Of a stretch of DNA of 32,043 nucleotides, positions 15,880 through 23,572 are shown in pieces. The notes under the pieces were generated by a model that made no database searches, was not told where the DNA came from, and saw only the letters and a program-made list of their open reading frames with translations. The translations under genes and the position numbers were made by a program. Origin of the DNA: Sinomicrobium pectinilyticum (GTDB taxonomy: Bacteria > Bacteroidota > Bacteroidia > Flavobacteriales > Flavobacteriaceae); NCBI RefSeq assembly GCF_003725735.1, contig NZ_RJTM01000078.1, positions 1 to 32,043 of the forward strand. The letters run 5' to 3'. Numbering within the stretch: the first letter of the stretch is position 1; every line of letters starts with the position of its first letter.

Positions 15880-15976
15880 ATGGCATTAGGTCTGCTTTCT
15901 GACTCCTTGACGAGTAAGCGTACGGGAAGTTAAACGAGGACAGTCAAGATGTCCTGATTAGCAGGCCTTATGCCAT
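15880..15976. repeat. long imperfect inverted repeat enclosing two small hairpins
   Basis: ATGGCATTAGGTCTGCT (15880-15896) pairs with AGCAGGCCTTATGCCAT (15960-15976), 17 positions with two non-Watson-Crick matches. The 63-nt interior holds GACTC/GAGT and AGGACA/TGTCCT hairpins. A compact branched fold is possible. It may be an oriT-like site or a structured RNA of the element to which the mobilization gene belonged. No known RNA family is recognised. Confidence 0.4.
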
Positions 15977-16117
15977 GCCTGTTTTCCGTGGTCCCGGAAA
16001 ACGATAAAAGGCTTCATTTATTATAAACCCTTAAAATTTATGAGTTAATTTTTGTCACCCATTTTTGAAAAATTCTAATATATAAAATAGGGAATAAAAC
16101 TTGTTCCTTTTTGAGGG

Positions 16118-16141
16118 ATAAATAGGAGTACACCTATTTAT
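16118..16141. repeat. 9-bp inverted repeat
   Basis: ATAAATAGG-AGTACA-CCTATTTAT is a perfect 9-bp inverted repeat with a 6-nt loop, followed shortly by TTACGTTTTTTT. It is a possible terminator of anything transcribed from the left, or an operator for the RiPP operon 250 nt further on. Confidence 0.4.
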
Positions 16142-16387
16142 TTACGTTTTTTTAACCTTTAATTTTGAAATTCAACCTTTTGAGTAAGGAAAAAGTGAAA
16201 TATGAGATAAAAAAATCATTTTACAACCAATCGGAAAAGTTTAGATGAGTTCATTATAAAAAACATAACTCCCCAAATGTTTCATATACTTGTTTGATCG
16301 GATACATTAAAAATAAAAAGTTGCAACAAATAGGTGAAACCGAAAAACCTTAAATAGAGTAGGAGTAATATTAAAAAAGCAAAAATT

Positions 16388-16570
16388 ATGGAGTTGTCAA
16401 AATTTAAAAATTTAAAGTTAAAGGCCAATGAACTGTGTTCGGTTAAGGGAGGTACATCAACTACTTTAATGATTGAAGTTGGGGTTAGAGCAGAAAATGA
16501 ATACGAAGATACTAATGGTGATGGTAAGTTTGATAAAGACGATAAATTTATCAAAACTATTAATTACTAA
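16388..16570 (+). CDS. ribosomal peptide precursor with GG leader and EF-hand-like core
   Basis: 60 residues. The leader (MELSKFKNLKLKANELCSVKGG) has the short basic/Leu pattern and double glycine (G21-G22) of Bacteroidetes natural-product precursors. The core from T23 on is rich in Thr, Asp, Glu and Lys, the side chains used by ATP-grasp ligases to make ester or amide cross-links. Residues 41-52 (DTNGDGKFDKDD) fit the 12-residue EF-hand/dockerin calcium loop (D1, N3, D5, G6, F8, D12). A very strong terminator follows, expected to raise precursor over maturase mRNA. ATP-grasp and SPASM maturase genes lie downstream. Product structure is unknown; the precursor call rests on leader, size and neighbours. 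Confidence 0.75.
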   Translation: MELSKFKNLKLKANELCSVKGGTSTTLMIEVGVRAENEYEDTNGDGKFDKDDKFIKTINY

Positions 16571-16586
16571 AATAATTCACTGAATT

Positions 16587-16623
16587 AAATAGCTGTATTA
16601 AGCACTTAATACAGCTATTTTTT
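16587..16623 (+). terminator. strong hairpin terminator/attenuator after the precursor gene
   Basis: AAATAGCTGTATTAAG (16587-16602) is followed, after CA, by its exact reverse complement (16605-16620) and more T residues: a 16-bp near-perfect stem with a T-run. It should end most transcripts after the precursor gene and let only a fraction continue into the maturation genes. Confidence 0.85.
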
Positions 16624-16647
16624 GCCTTAAATTCTATTTAAATAGAT

Positions 16648-17268
16648 ATGAAATATCTTAAAGTAATTTTTATATTAATCTTTACCATCTCTATACTTTT
16701 TTTATTTCATAGTTGTATAGGATATAGAGAAAATGCTATTAGAGATATCCAAAAAATTAAACAAGATAGTTTAGCTTTCGAGCTATGCAAAATATATGGT
16801 TCAGACCAAGGGATTAGGGATATGAAGCTCATTAGTAGGAAGGAAACGGGAGCTTTAAAATTTTCCCCACACCTGGATTCTATAAATTTCTTTAAGATTG
16901 TAGATTTTGTAAAAAAAAATGGGATTCCTAATAAAAAGCTATTGGGAGAAGATAATTTTTCTTATGAATGTGTAGAAGGGGCCTTTTTTGCTGTTCTTCT
17001 GCACACCCCTCATATGCTAGTCAATAATAAAGAATATTTAGATGTGTTTTTGGAAGAAGTAAATAAAGGAAATCTGAAAATGGAAACCTTAATTACTATT
17101 TTAGATAAATACTATGTAATTAGAAAAGACGAATTTGGTAACAGAAAATTATTATATGGTTCCCAATTTGGAAAACCTTGTTTAAAGTACCGTAAACAAT
17201 CAGATTCTGTAAGAGCAGTAATTGGCTTACCTCCTCTAAAATTAAAGAAATTTAAAAAATGTGATTGA
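16648..17268 (+). CDS. lipoprotein of the RiPP cluster, DUF6624-like
   Basis: 206 residues with a lipoprotein signal: a hydrophobic N-terminus ends in FLFHSC (C23 lipidated). The mature part includes SDQGIRDMKLI, then HLDSINFFKIVDFVKKNGIP and a long helical middle, reminiscent of DUF6624 proteins (a DQ..R motif and repeated length), though I hold this family call loosely. It lies between the precursor and the ATP-grasp gene and shares their low GC. A surface lipoprotein in such a cluster could serve as immunity, peptide binding or an outer-membrane anchor; none is shown by the sequence. Confidence 0.65.
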   Translation: MKYLKVIFILIFTISILFLFHSCIGYRENAIRDIQKIKQDSLAFELCKIYGSDQGIRDMKLISRKETGALKFSPHLDSINFFKIVDFVKKNGIPNKKLLGEDNFSYECVEGAFFAVLLHTPHMLVNNKEYLDVFLEEVNKGNLKMETLITILDKYYVIRKDEFGNRKLLYGSQFGKPCLKYRKQSDSVRAVIGLPPLKLKKFKKCD

Positions 17269-17378
17269 ATATTGCTAAAAAATTATCATAATCTGGAAAC
17301 TAATAATTAAAAATAATAAAAATATCATTAATACGCGAAACAACTTTTACCACAGGTTTCTTAAATTGAGAACACAAT

Positions 17379-18368
17379 ATGATATTGGTTTTAACTACAG
17401 AGTGGGGAGATTATTCTCACCCAGCTTTTATTGATTGGTTAAAATATTACAAGGCAAATTATTTTATTTTATCCGGTGAAGGAATACATAATGGCCGTTA
17501 TGACATTTCTCTGAAAGAGAATCAACTTATAATTGACGGGATTAATTTTAATAAAGAGATTTCGGTTGTACTAAACAGACGTTTTTTAACGATTAATGAA
17601 ATTCCTGATCTATACGAAAGAGATAAAAAACTGAATACCGGTTTGAAGAAAAGAATTTCAGATGAACTATACGAATTTCGTAATTTTTTGCCATTTATTA
17701 ATAATGCTTATTGGATTCCTGATAGAAACAGTACCCATGTTAATAAACTAAATGTCTTAAAAAAAGCCATGGATTTAGGCATTAATGTGCCGGCATATTT
17801 AGTTACAAATAATAAAAGTGATTTAATAACTTTTAAAAAAGAATATGCTCAAATCATAACAAAAGCTATTGGCAACTTCCAACCTGTATTTTCAGAACAA
17901 CATCATACTGTAAATCCAATTTATACAAAAGTAGTAAGTGATGAGCTAATTAAAAAGTTGTCACAAAACTTTGCCTTGAGTTTTTTTCAAGAACTGATTA
18001 CTAAAAAATCAGAATATCGGGTGCTCTATTTCATGGGCAATTTCTTTACAGTTGAACTTTTATCTCAGGAAAATCAACATACTTCAATCGATTCAAGAGT
18101 TCAAAATGATAAAAATGAGAACTTACGTCTGGTTAAAAGTGACTTACCCTTATTTATAAAAAGTAGATTGAAAGGATTAATGGATGCCCTAAACCTTAAT
18201 ATAGGATGCATTGATCTTTTAAAAGATATGACCAATGAGTATTTTTTTTTAGAAGTAAATCCAGTAGGGCAAATTGGGGGATACTCCAAAAGAGCAAATC
18301 TTAATTTTGAAAAGTTTATTGTAGAAAAAATAATTGATATTGATAATCAATGGACAAAAAAACATTAG
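17379..18368 (+). CDS. gwsG: ATP-grasp peptide maturase (grasp-with-spasm type)
   Basis: 329 residues. The start (MILVLTTEWGDYSHPAFIDW) and the C-terminal ATP/metal-binding region NEYFFLEVNPVGQIGGYS (E292-V-N294-P) are those of RimK-like ATP-grasp ligases, close to the family of the grasp-with-spasm peptide systems. An earlier SEYRVLYFMGNFFTVELLSQ strand pair and GCIDLLKD support the fold. It should activate Asp/Glu side chains of the precursor core as acyl phosphates for ester or amide bonding. Its end overlaps the next small gene by 19 nt, which overlaps the SPASM gene by 14 nt, so the three are translationally coupled. The symbol follows the system name and is not proven by homology search. 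Confidence 0.8.
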   Translation: MILVLTTEWGDYSHPAFIDWLKYYKANYFILSGEGIHNGRYDISLKENQLIIDGINFNKEISVVLNRRFLTINEIPDLYERDKKLNTGLKKRISDELYEFRNFLPFINNAYWIPDRNSTHVNKLNVLKKAMDLGINVPAYLVTNNKSDLITFKKEYAQIITKAIGNFQPVFSEQHHTVNPIYTKVVSDELIKKLSQNFALSFFQELITKKSEYRVLYFMGNFFTVELLSQENQHTSIDSRVQNDKNENLRLVKSDLPLFIKSRLKGLMDALNLNIGCIDLLKDMTNEYFFLEVNPVGQIGGYSKRANLNFEKFIVEKIIDIDNQWTKKH

Positions 18369-18580
18369 AGGAACTGGTTAATGATTTAACTGTTAACGGA
18401 CAATTGCCATTACCTTACTATGGGGCTAAAATTGTAGAACAAAAAGCTAATAGAGTTAATTCTTATAATCATTTGAATAAAGAAATAGTCCTTTCGGCTT
18501 TTAATAATAAATATAAACAAGTTAAAGTAGCTAGTGGTTACTTAGGTAAATTAAACACAAAAATATATGATTTACACTAA
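18350..18580 (+). CDS. 76-aa small protein between the two maturase genes
   Basis: Begins inside the end of the ATP-grasp gene and ends inside the start of the SPASM gene, so it is a true coding gene of the operon. The sequence (MDKKTLEELVNDLTVNGQLP, LPYYGAKIVEQKANRVNSYN, IVLSAFNNKY) is soluble and shows no GG motif and no Cys. It is probably not a second precursor. It could be a small adaptor or recognition element of the maturation complex. No family is recognised. Confidence 0.6.
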   Translation: MDKKTLEELVNDLTVNGQLPLPYYGAKIVEQKANRVNSYNHLNKEIVLSAFNNKYKQVKVASGYLGKLNTKIYDLH

Positions 18581-19658
18581 TTTGTACGATTGTTGTTCAA
18601 TACAAGTTGGAAAAAACGCGGGAGCGATTTTTGATTTTGAAAAAGGTGTTTATGTTAGTTTGCCATTAGAGTTTTGTGAAATCTTCATTGACGAAATTAA
18701 TATAATTTTTGAAGATAAATTAAAATCATTTGATGAACCATCGAGGAAAATATTAATTAATATTTTAGATTTTTTAATTGAGAATGGTTTTATATATCAA
18801 TCAAATGATTTGATATATAAGCGATATATTTCTGAAGAGTATTATTCCCCATTTGATGTTGAAAGTTTTATTGTTGACTTTGATGATATCAGGAAAGCAA
18901 TAACTTATTTAAAAGAAATTAGAGACGTTCCAGATGTTGAGTCCGTACAAATTAGGGTATTTGATATTCCCCTTTATTCTAAATTAAAAACACTTATAGT
19001 TTATTTAAACAAATTTTCATCCCAGTCAATTGAACTTATTATAAGGCATAGTCCAGAAATTACGGTAGAAGATTATATTTATCTCATAAATGATAATCCA
19101 CATGTTTCTAAACTAGTTATATTAAACCACTCTGCTATGCAAGTATTATGTGATGATAAGTTGGTTTTGCTTACCGATACAGCCATTAATAAAAAAAGCT
19201 GTGGTAAAATATCGGAAGAACTTTTTCAGGTTAATAATAGAACAGAAATTACTTCTAAAACTCGGAATTCGTGCCTTAACTGTAAAATATCTGTTGATGT
19301 GGACGGCAATATCAAAAACTGTCCCTCTATGCCGGAAAGCTATGGTAATATAAAAGATACTACTCTTCAAGAGGTTCTTAACAAACCCGGGTTTAAAAAA
19401 TATTGGAACATAACCAAGGATCAGATAGAAGTCTGTAAAGATTGTGAGTTCCGTTATGTTTGTACTGACTGTCGTGCTTATACCGAGCGCACTCATTTTA
19501 ATAAAGATAATATGGATTTTTCCAAACCGTTGAAATGTGGCTACGATCCTAATACCGGAGAGTGGGCAAAGTGGAGCACCAACCCATTAAAGAAAAAAGC
19601 AATAGAATATTATGGTATGCAAGATTTGGTAGAAAAGTTTAAACGAGTTCGTTGTTAA
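18567..19658 (+). CDS. gwsS: SPASM-domain peptide maturase without radical-SAM CxxxCxxC motif
   Basis: 363 residues. The C-terminal part has a full SPASM cysteine set: C236, C239, C252, C290, C293, C299, C302 and C324 (NSCLNCK, KNCPSMPESYGN, EVCKDCEFRYVCTDC, LKCGYDP), able to bind auxiliary iron-sulfur clusters. The N-terminal 230 residues have only scattered Cys (C9, C10, C37) and no CxxxCxxC, so no radical SAM cluster is expected. From memory this is a property of the SPASM partner of the grasp-with-spasm system. It would assist the ATP-grasp enzyme in modifying the 60-aa precursor. Its stop codon lies 6 nt before the first (degenerate) CRISPR repeat on the same strand, with no terminator between. 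Confidence 0.8.
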   Translation: MIYTNLYDCCSIQVGKNAGAIFDFEKGVYVSLPLEFCEIFIDEINIIFEDKLKSFDEPSRKILINILDFLIENGFIYQSNDLIYKRYISEEYYSPFDVESFIVDFDDIRKAITYLKEIRDVPDVESVQIRVFDIPLYSKLKTLIVYLNKFSSQSIELIIRHSPEITVEDYIYLINDNPHVSKLVILNHSAMQVLCDDKLVLLTDTAINKKSCGKISEELFQVNNRTEITSKTRNSCLNCKISVDVDGNIKNCPSMPESYGNIKDTTLQEVLNKPGFKKYWNITKDQIEVCKDCEFRYVCTDCRAYTERTHFNKDNMDFSKPLKCGYDPNTGEWAKWSTNPLKKKAIEYYGMQDLVEKFKRVRC

Positions 19659-19664
19659 GTCTCG

Positions 19665-19710
19665 AAAAGTTTCAACTGATACGAATTTAGATTTACCTAG
19701 GATTCACAGG
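19665..19710 (+). repeat. degenerate first CRISPR repeat (oldest end)
   Basis: Aligned to the 46-bp repeat, the first 23 positions are mostly decayed, but positions 24-46 match at every base except 26 and 27 (TAGATTTACC against TACTTTTACC, then an identical TAGGATTCACAGG). It precedes spacer GACAAAGAGA... (19711-19740). The left half would be needed only for a crRNA upstream, which does not exist. The right half holds the predicted promoter for the first spacer and is preserved. Confidence 0.85.
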
Positions 19711-19740
19711 GACAAAGAGATTTTTTAGCTGATGAAACTA

Positions 19741-21982
19741 GTTGTGAATTGCTTTCAGAATTGTACTTTTACCTAGGATTCACAGGATAGACATGAAGAA
19801 GATACTTTTTATTATAGTTGTGAATTGCTTTCAGAATTGTACTTTTACCTAGGATTCACAGGTATTAAGTGTAAAAAAACACCCCGAAAGGTGTTGTGAA
19901 TTGCTTTCAGAATTGTACTTTTACCTAGGATTCACAGGAGCCTTAGTAGCCGAATAGCTTATAACCCCGTTGTGAATTGCTTTCAGAATTGTACTTTTAC
20001 CTAGGATTCACAGGTCGGTCCCGTCATACTCTACCACCAATCCGTTGTGAATTGCTTTCAGAATTGTACTTTTACCTAGGATTCACAGGAAATTAATATT
20101 TTGTTGAGAATTATTTACGGTTGTGAATTGCTTTCAGAATTGTACTTTTACCTAGGATTCACAGGGGCGCAGGGGCGTGTCCCGGTCGATACTGGTTGTG
20201 AATTGCTTTCAGAATTGTACTTTTACCTAGGATTCACAGGTCCTATGACCCGGATAATTTCACCGACACGGTTGTGAATTGCTTTCAGAATTGTACTTTT
20301 ACCTAGGATTCACAGGGACTTAAAAAACTGGAATGAGGGGTATCGGTTGTGAATTGCTTTCAGAATTGTACTTTTACCTAGGATTCACAGGTCTTGAAGG
20401 TTCATGTAATTAATTCCAGTGGTTGTGAATTGCTTTCAGAATTGTACTTTTACCTAGGATTCACAGGCGATCCTTTCTTCCGCACGAACGGTCACCAGTT
20501 GTGAATTGCTTTCAGAATTGTACTTTTACCTAGGATTCACAGGCCCTCCGGTTAACTTTGAAGGAGAAGCGGGTTGTGAATTGCTTTCAGAATTGTACTT
20601 TTACCTAGGATTCACAGGAAGTTGTATTGTCAGAATAGCTTCCGTATGGTTGTGAATTGCTTTCAGAATTGTACTTTTACCTAGGATTCACAGGGAATTG
20701 AAAGCAAATTGGTTTGTCGTTTAAGTTGTGAATTGCTTTCAGAATTGTACTTTTACCTAGGATTCACAGGAACAAATTATCAGCGATTAACGAAGAATTT
20801 GTTGTGAATTGCTTTCAGAATTGTACTTTTACCTAGGATTCACAGGTTTCTAAGTCACATTGTATCATTTCCCAGGGTTGTGAATTGCTTTCAGAATTGT
20901 ACTTTTACCTAGGATTCACAGGATCTTCTCCGATTAATTGTCTTTCTTGTTCGTTGTGAATTGCTTTCAGAATTGTACTTTTACCTAGGATTCACAGGCG
21001 ATCAATTCGGATTTACCTATACGGGTAAGTTGTGAATTGCTTTCAGAATTGTACTTTTACCTAGGATTCACAGGTTTGGCTGTAGTTTTTGACGCTCTTC
21101 TCTGTTGTGAATTGCTTTCAGAATTGTACTTTTACCTAGGATTCACAGGTGACAGGAAAATGTAAAGAAGATTTTGAGAGTTGTGAATTGCTTTCAGAAT
21201 TGTACTTTTACCTAGGATTCACAGGCGTCGGCGCAAATACCTAGTTCGCTTGCGGTTGTGAATTGCTTTCAGAATTGTACTTTTACCTAGGATTCACAGG
21301 TGATGGATTGTATTAACCTGCACCAGTCTTGTTGTGAATTGCTTTCAGAATTGTACTTTTACCTAGGATTCACAGGCTTGGGGTATCTTCGAATTTTTGT
21401 CCTTTAGTTGTGAATTGCTTTCAGAATTGTACTTTTACCTAGGATTCACAGGTTAGGCTTGGATATAATTGATTCTATTGCTGTTGTGAATTGCTTTCAG
21501 AATTGTACTTTTACCTAGGATTCACAGGGAAGTCCAATTATGCAATGCGCCTACAATCGTTGTGAATTGCTTTCAGAATTGTACTTTTACCTAGGATTCA
21601 CAGGTCGCCATCCCGCAAAGGTAACTTAAACGTAGTTGTGAATTGCTTTCAGAATTGTACTTTTACCTAGGATTCACAGGTTCATGCCGCAAATAGACGA
21701 TATCGCTGGTGTTGTGAATTGCTTTCAGAATTGTACTTTTACCTAGGATTCACAGGGCGATAACAATTACCGGATCGAACAATGCTGTTGTGAATTGCTT
21801 TCAGAATTGTACTTTTACCTAGGATTCACAGGTCGCTTTGTATTTGTCGTGGTCAAGAAGCGTTGTGAATTGCTTTCAGAATTGTACTTTTACCTAGGAT
21901 TCACAGGATAGATGAAAGAGCAGAAGAAGCCGGAGAGTTGTGAATTGCTTTCAGAATTGTACTTTTACCTAGGATTCACAGG
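19741..21982 (+). CRISPR. CRISPR array, 30 identical 46-bp repeats, type II-C
   Basis: Thirty repeats starting GTTGTGAATTGCTTTC and ending CTAGGATTCACAGG, all identical as read, separated by 29 unique spacers; with the spacer before the first full repeat there are 30 spacers (22 of 30 nt, 8 of 29 nt). Repeat ends carry a 7-bp inverted repeat (TGTGAAT/ATTCACA) and a CCTAGG palindrome at positions 32-37. The first half pairs with the tracrRNA at 28736-28760, which fixes the crRNA strand as plus, opposite to the cas genes, as in other II-C loci. The degenerate repeat at the left marks the old end; new spacers are expected at the right end near cas2. No spacer match inside this window was noticed. 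Confidence 0.98.
19742..19771 (+). promoter_or_regulatory. promoter-like element inside each CRISPR repeat (first full copy shown)
   Basis: Within the repeat TTG (positions 2-4) is separated by 19 nt from TACTTTTA (positions 24-31), fitting the Bacteroidetes -33 TTG and -7 TAnnTTTG with only the last G changed to A. Transcription would start around repeat position 36-38, just before the spacer, giving a short pre-crRNA per spacer. The tracrRNA promoter has the same TACTTTTACC. In Neisseria and Campylobacter II-C repeats, embedded promoters are established; here it is inferred from sequence. Confidence 0.6.
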
Positions 21983-22016
21983 ATACCCGTTGTAAAAAAC
22001 TGGTATCCTGTTTTTT
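21978..22016 (+). terminator. array terminator built partly from the last repeat
   Basis: ACAGGATACC (21978-21987) pairs perfectly with GGTATCCTGT (22002-22011) across a 14-nt loop, followed by a T-run (to 22016). The first five bases of the stem (ACAGG) are the end of the last repeat. It stops array transcripts before they run antisense into cas2. Confidence 0.8.
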
Positions 22017-22052
22017 ATGCTCTAAACCAGGATTAAAAAATAAGAAGGATTT

Positions 22053-22409
<357 letters not shown>

Positions 22410-22434
22410 TCACTTTTGTTTCTTATAAGCCGGG

Positions 22435-22643
22435 GTTTCGGTACATTCCGGTCGGAGACCGGAACACTCAACCGCCTCCGTGTTTTATAACTGAGGTTGC
22501 TGTGTGGCCAAGCAAAGCAAAGGGCGTTCCAAAGCAACTGACGTTTCAGTACAATTGTCTCTGGCAATCACTCAACCACTTCTCTATTTTCCGGACTGAG
22601 GTTGCTGAGTGCCCGAGCGAAGCAAAGGGTGTACCGAAGCAAC
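22435..22643 (-). repeat. tandem ~103-bp duplication between cas1 and cas2
   Basis: Two diverged direct copies, 22543-22643 (101 nt) and 22435-22538 (104 nt). On the minus strand each begins GTTGCTT(C/T)GG, continues CCCTTTGCTT(C/T)GCT, CAGCAACCTCAGT and GGTTGAGTG, and ends GTAC(T/C)GAAAC. Each copy contains a GTTGCT...AGCAAC inverted repeat; the second also has CCGGTC-TCC-GACCGG. They resemble short palindromic repeats dispersed in flavobacterial genomes and would be transcribed as a folded spacer between cas1 and cas2. Confidence 0.75.
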
Positions 22644-22656
22644 CGTTTCGATAATT

Positions 22657-23550
22657 TCAGAACTCCGGATAAAGCACTCTCCTGCTTATACCTGCGAAAC
22701 AGTCGTATAAGCTATTGGTCGTACGGCTCATGGCTACCATTAAAGGGCTTTTTTTGCCATCTATGCTTACGTCCATTGCCGGAATGGTCAATAGCATTAT
22801 TTTTATATCCCGGTTAAGTTCCATGTACTCCCCTTCCTCCACTATTTCCCTAACGAGGCCGTCCACAAAAGGCCGGTAAGGTTCCATAATATCATCAGCC
22901 AGGCAGAAAGCATTGTACTTGTTGCGATGAAAAATACCGACGGAAGGCAACATACCACTGCTTACCAATGCTCTGGCCGTCACGGCACGTAAAATGGCAT
23001 AACCGTAATTGAGCAGGTTATTGGGTGGTACTCCTTTCTGATTACGGCTGAACCCATCTATATCGGCAAAGAGGAGTTGAAAATAATACGCCGCGGCAAT
23101 GGCTTCGTGGTTTTCGGCATCCCCGCTTTTTACTTCCCCGGCCCACCGACGCAGTTTTTTAACATTATGCCCGTAGCCGGATAAATGTGCCGCCTGGTTG
23201 CTGATCTTTGCCGTGACCGTCTGCTGCCACAGGTTCTTCTTCAGGGGCAAACTGGCGTTAAGTTGGTGACGCATACGTTCCGTTTGTTCACTATGGCCCA
23301 CCAGCGGCTGCAAAAAAGAACACGGCAGATGTTGTTTATCACAGGTTATTACCGCGGTCTTGTTTTGTACCAGTTTCATCAATAAGCCATTGGTAATGGT
23401 TATCTGCGGGTCTTCCAGGACTATGTATCCCAGATCTTCAATGGGGATAGTTGCAGGGCTCTTTTCTTCCTCCGGAAAATTCACTACCAACTGTTCGTTC
23501 CTGGTGCTCAGATAGGCGGGATTGCCGAAAAAGAGAGTGCGCTTTATCAT
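22657..23550 (-). CDS. cas1: CRISPR-associated integrase Cas1 (type II)
   Basis: 297 residues, normal type II length. It starts MIKRTLFFGNPAYLSTRNEQ, the typical II-C N-terminus. Metal-site residues are visible: E149 (AENHEAIAAAYYF), H208 (GIFHRNKYN) and the acidic cluster D219/D220/E223 (CLADDIMEPYRP). Together with Cas2 it captures and inserts new spacers at the array end. It begins 22 nt after the truncated rhuM-like gene, hence is read from the same transcript as cas9 or from a promoter within that gene. Confidence 0.97.
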   Translation of the reverse strand: MIKRTLFFGNPAYLSTRNEQLVVNFPEEEKSPATIPIEDLGYIVLEDPQITITNGLLMKLVQNKTAVITCDKQHLPCSFLQPLVGHSEQTERMRHQLNASLPLKKNLWQQTVTAKISNQAAHLSGYGHNVKKLRRWAGEVKSGDAENHEAIAAAYYFQLLFADIDGFSRNQKGVPPNNLLNYGYAILRAVTARALVSSGMLPSVGIFHRNKYNAFCLADDIMEPYRPFVDGLVREIVEEGEYMELNRDIKIMLLTIPAMDVSIDGKKSPLMVAMSRTTNSLYDCFAGISRRVLYPEF

Positions 23551-23572
23551 CGGTTGGCAATTAGTTGAACGA

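Larger units (their letters stand above)
15190..16387. other. 1.2-kb gene-poor region, scar of a mobilizable element
   Basis: No intact gene is seen. The stretch contains an 11-bp inverted repeat (15284-15310), the decayed 3' end of a radC-like gene (15581-15667 and upstream, minus strand), a long imperfect inverted repeat with inner hairpins (15880-15976) and a 9-bp hairpin (16118-16141). The last ~370 nt are strongly AT-rich, unlike the GC-richer 15340-16020 part, marking the junction to the RiPP cluster. An oriT could lie here, next to the mobilization gene, but is not proven. Confidence 0.5.

Noticed and set aside
18350-18580. second RiPP precursor
   Set aside because: No double glycine, no Cys and no leader-like start; overlap with both neighbours fits an accessory protein better.
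19146-19496. 116-aa minus-strand ORF within the SPASM gene
   Set aside because: Mirror of the cysteine-rich SPASM coding region; no independent support.
19711-21936. self-targeting spacers against genes in this window
   Set aside because: Reading the spacers against the genes here gave no convincing match; a proper search against the genome and phage databases was not possible.
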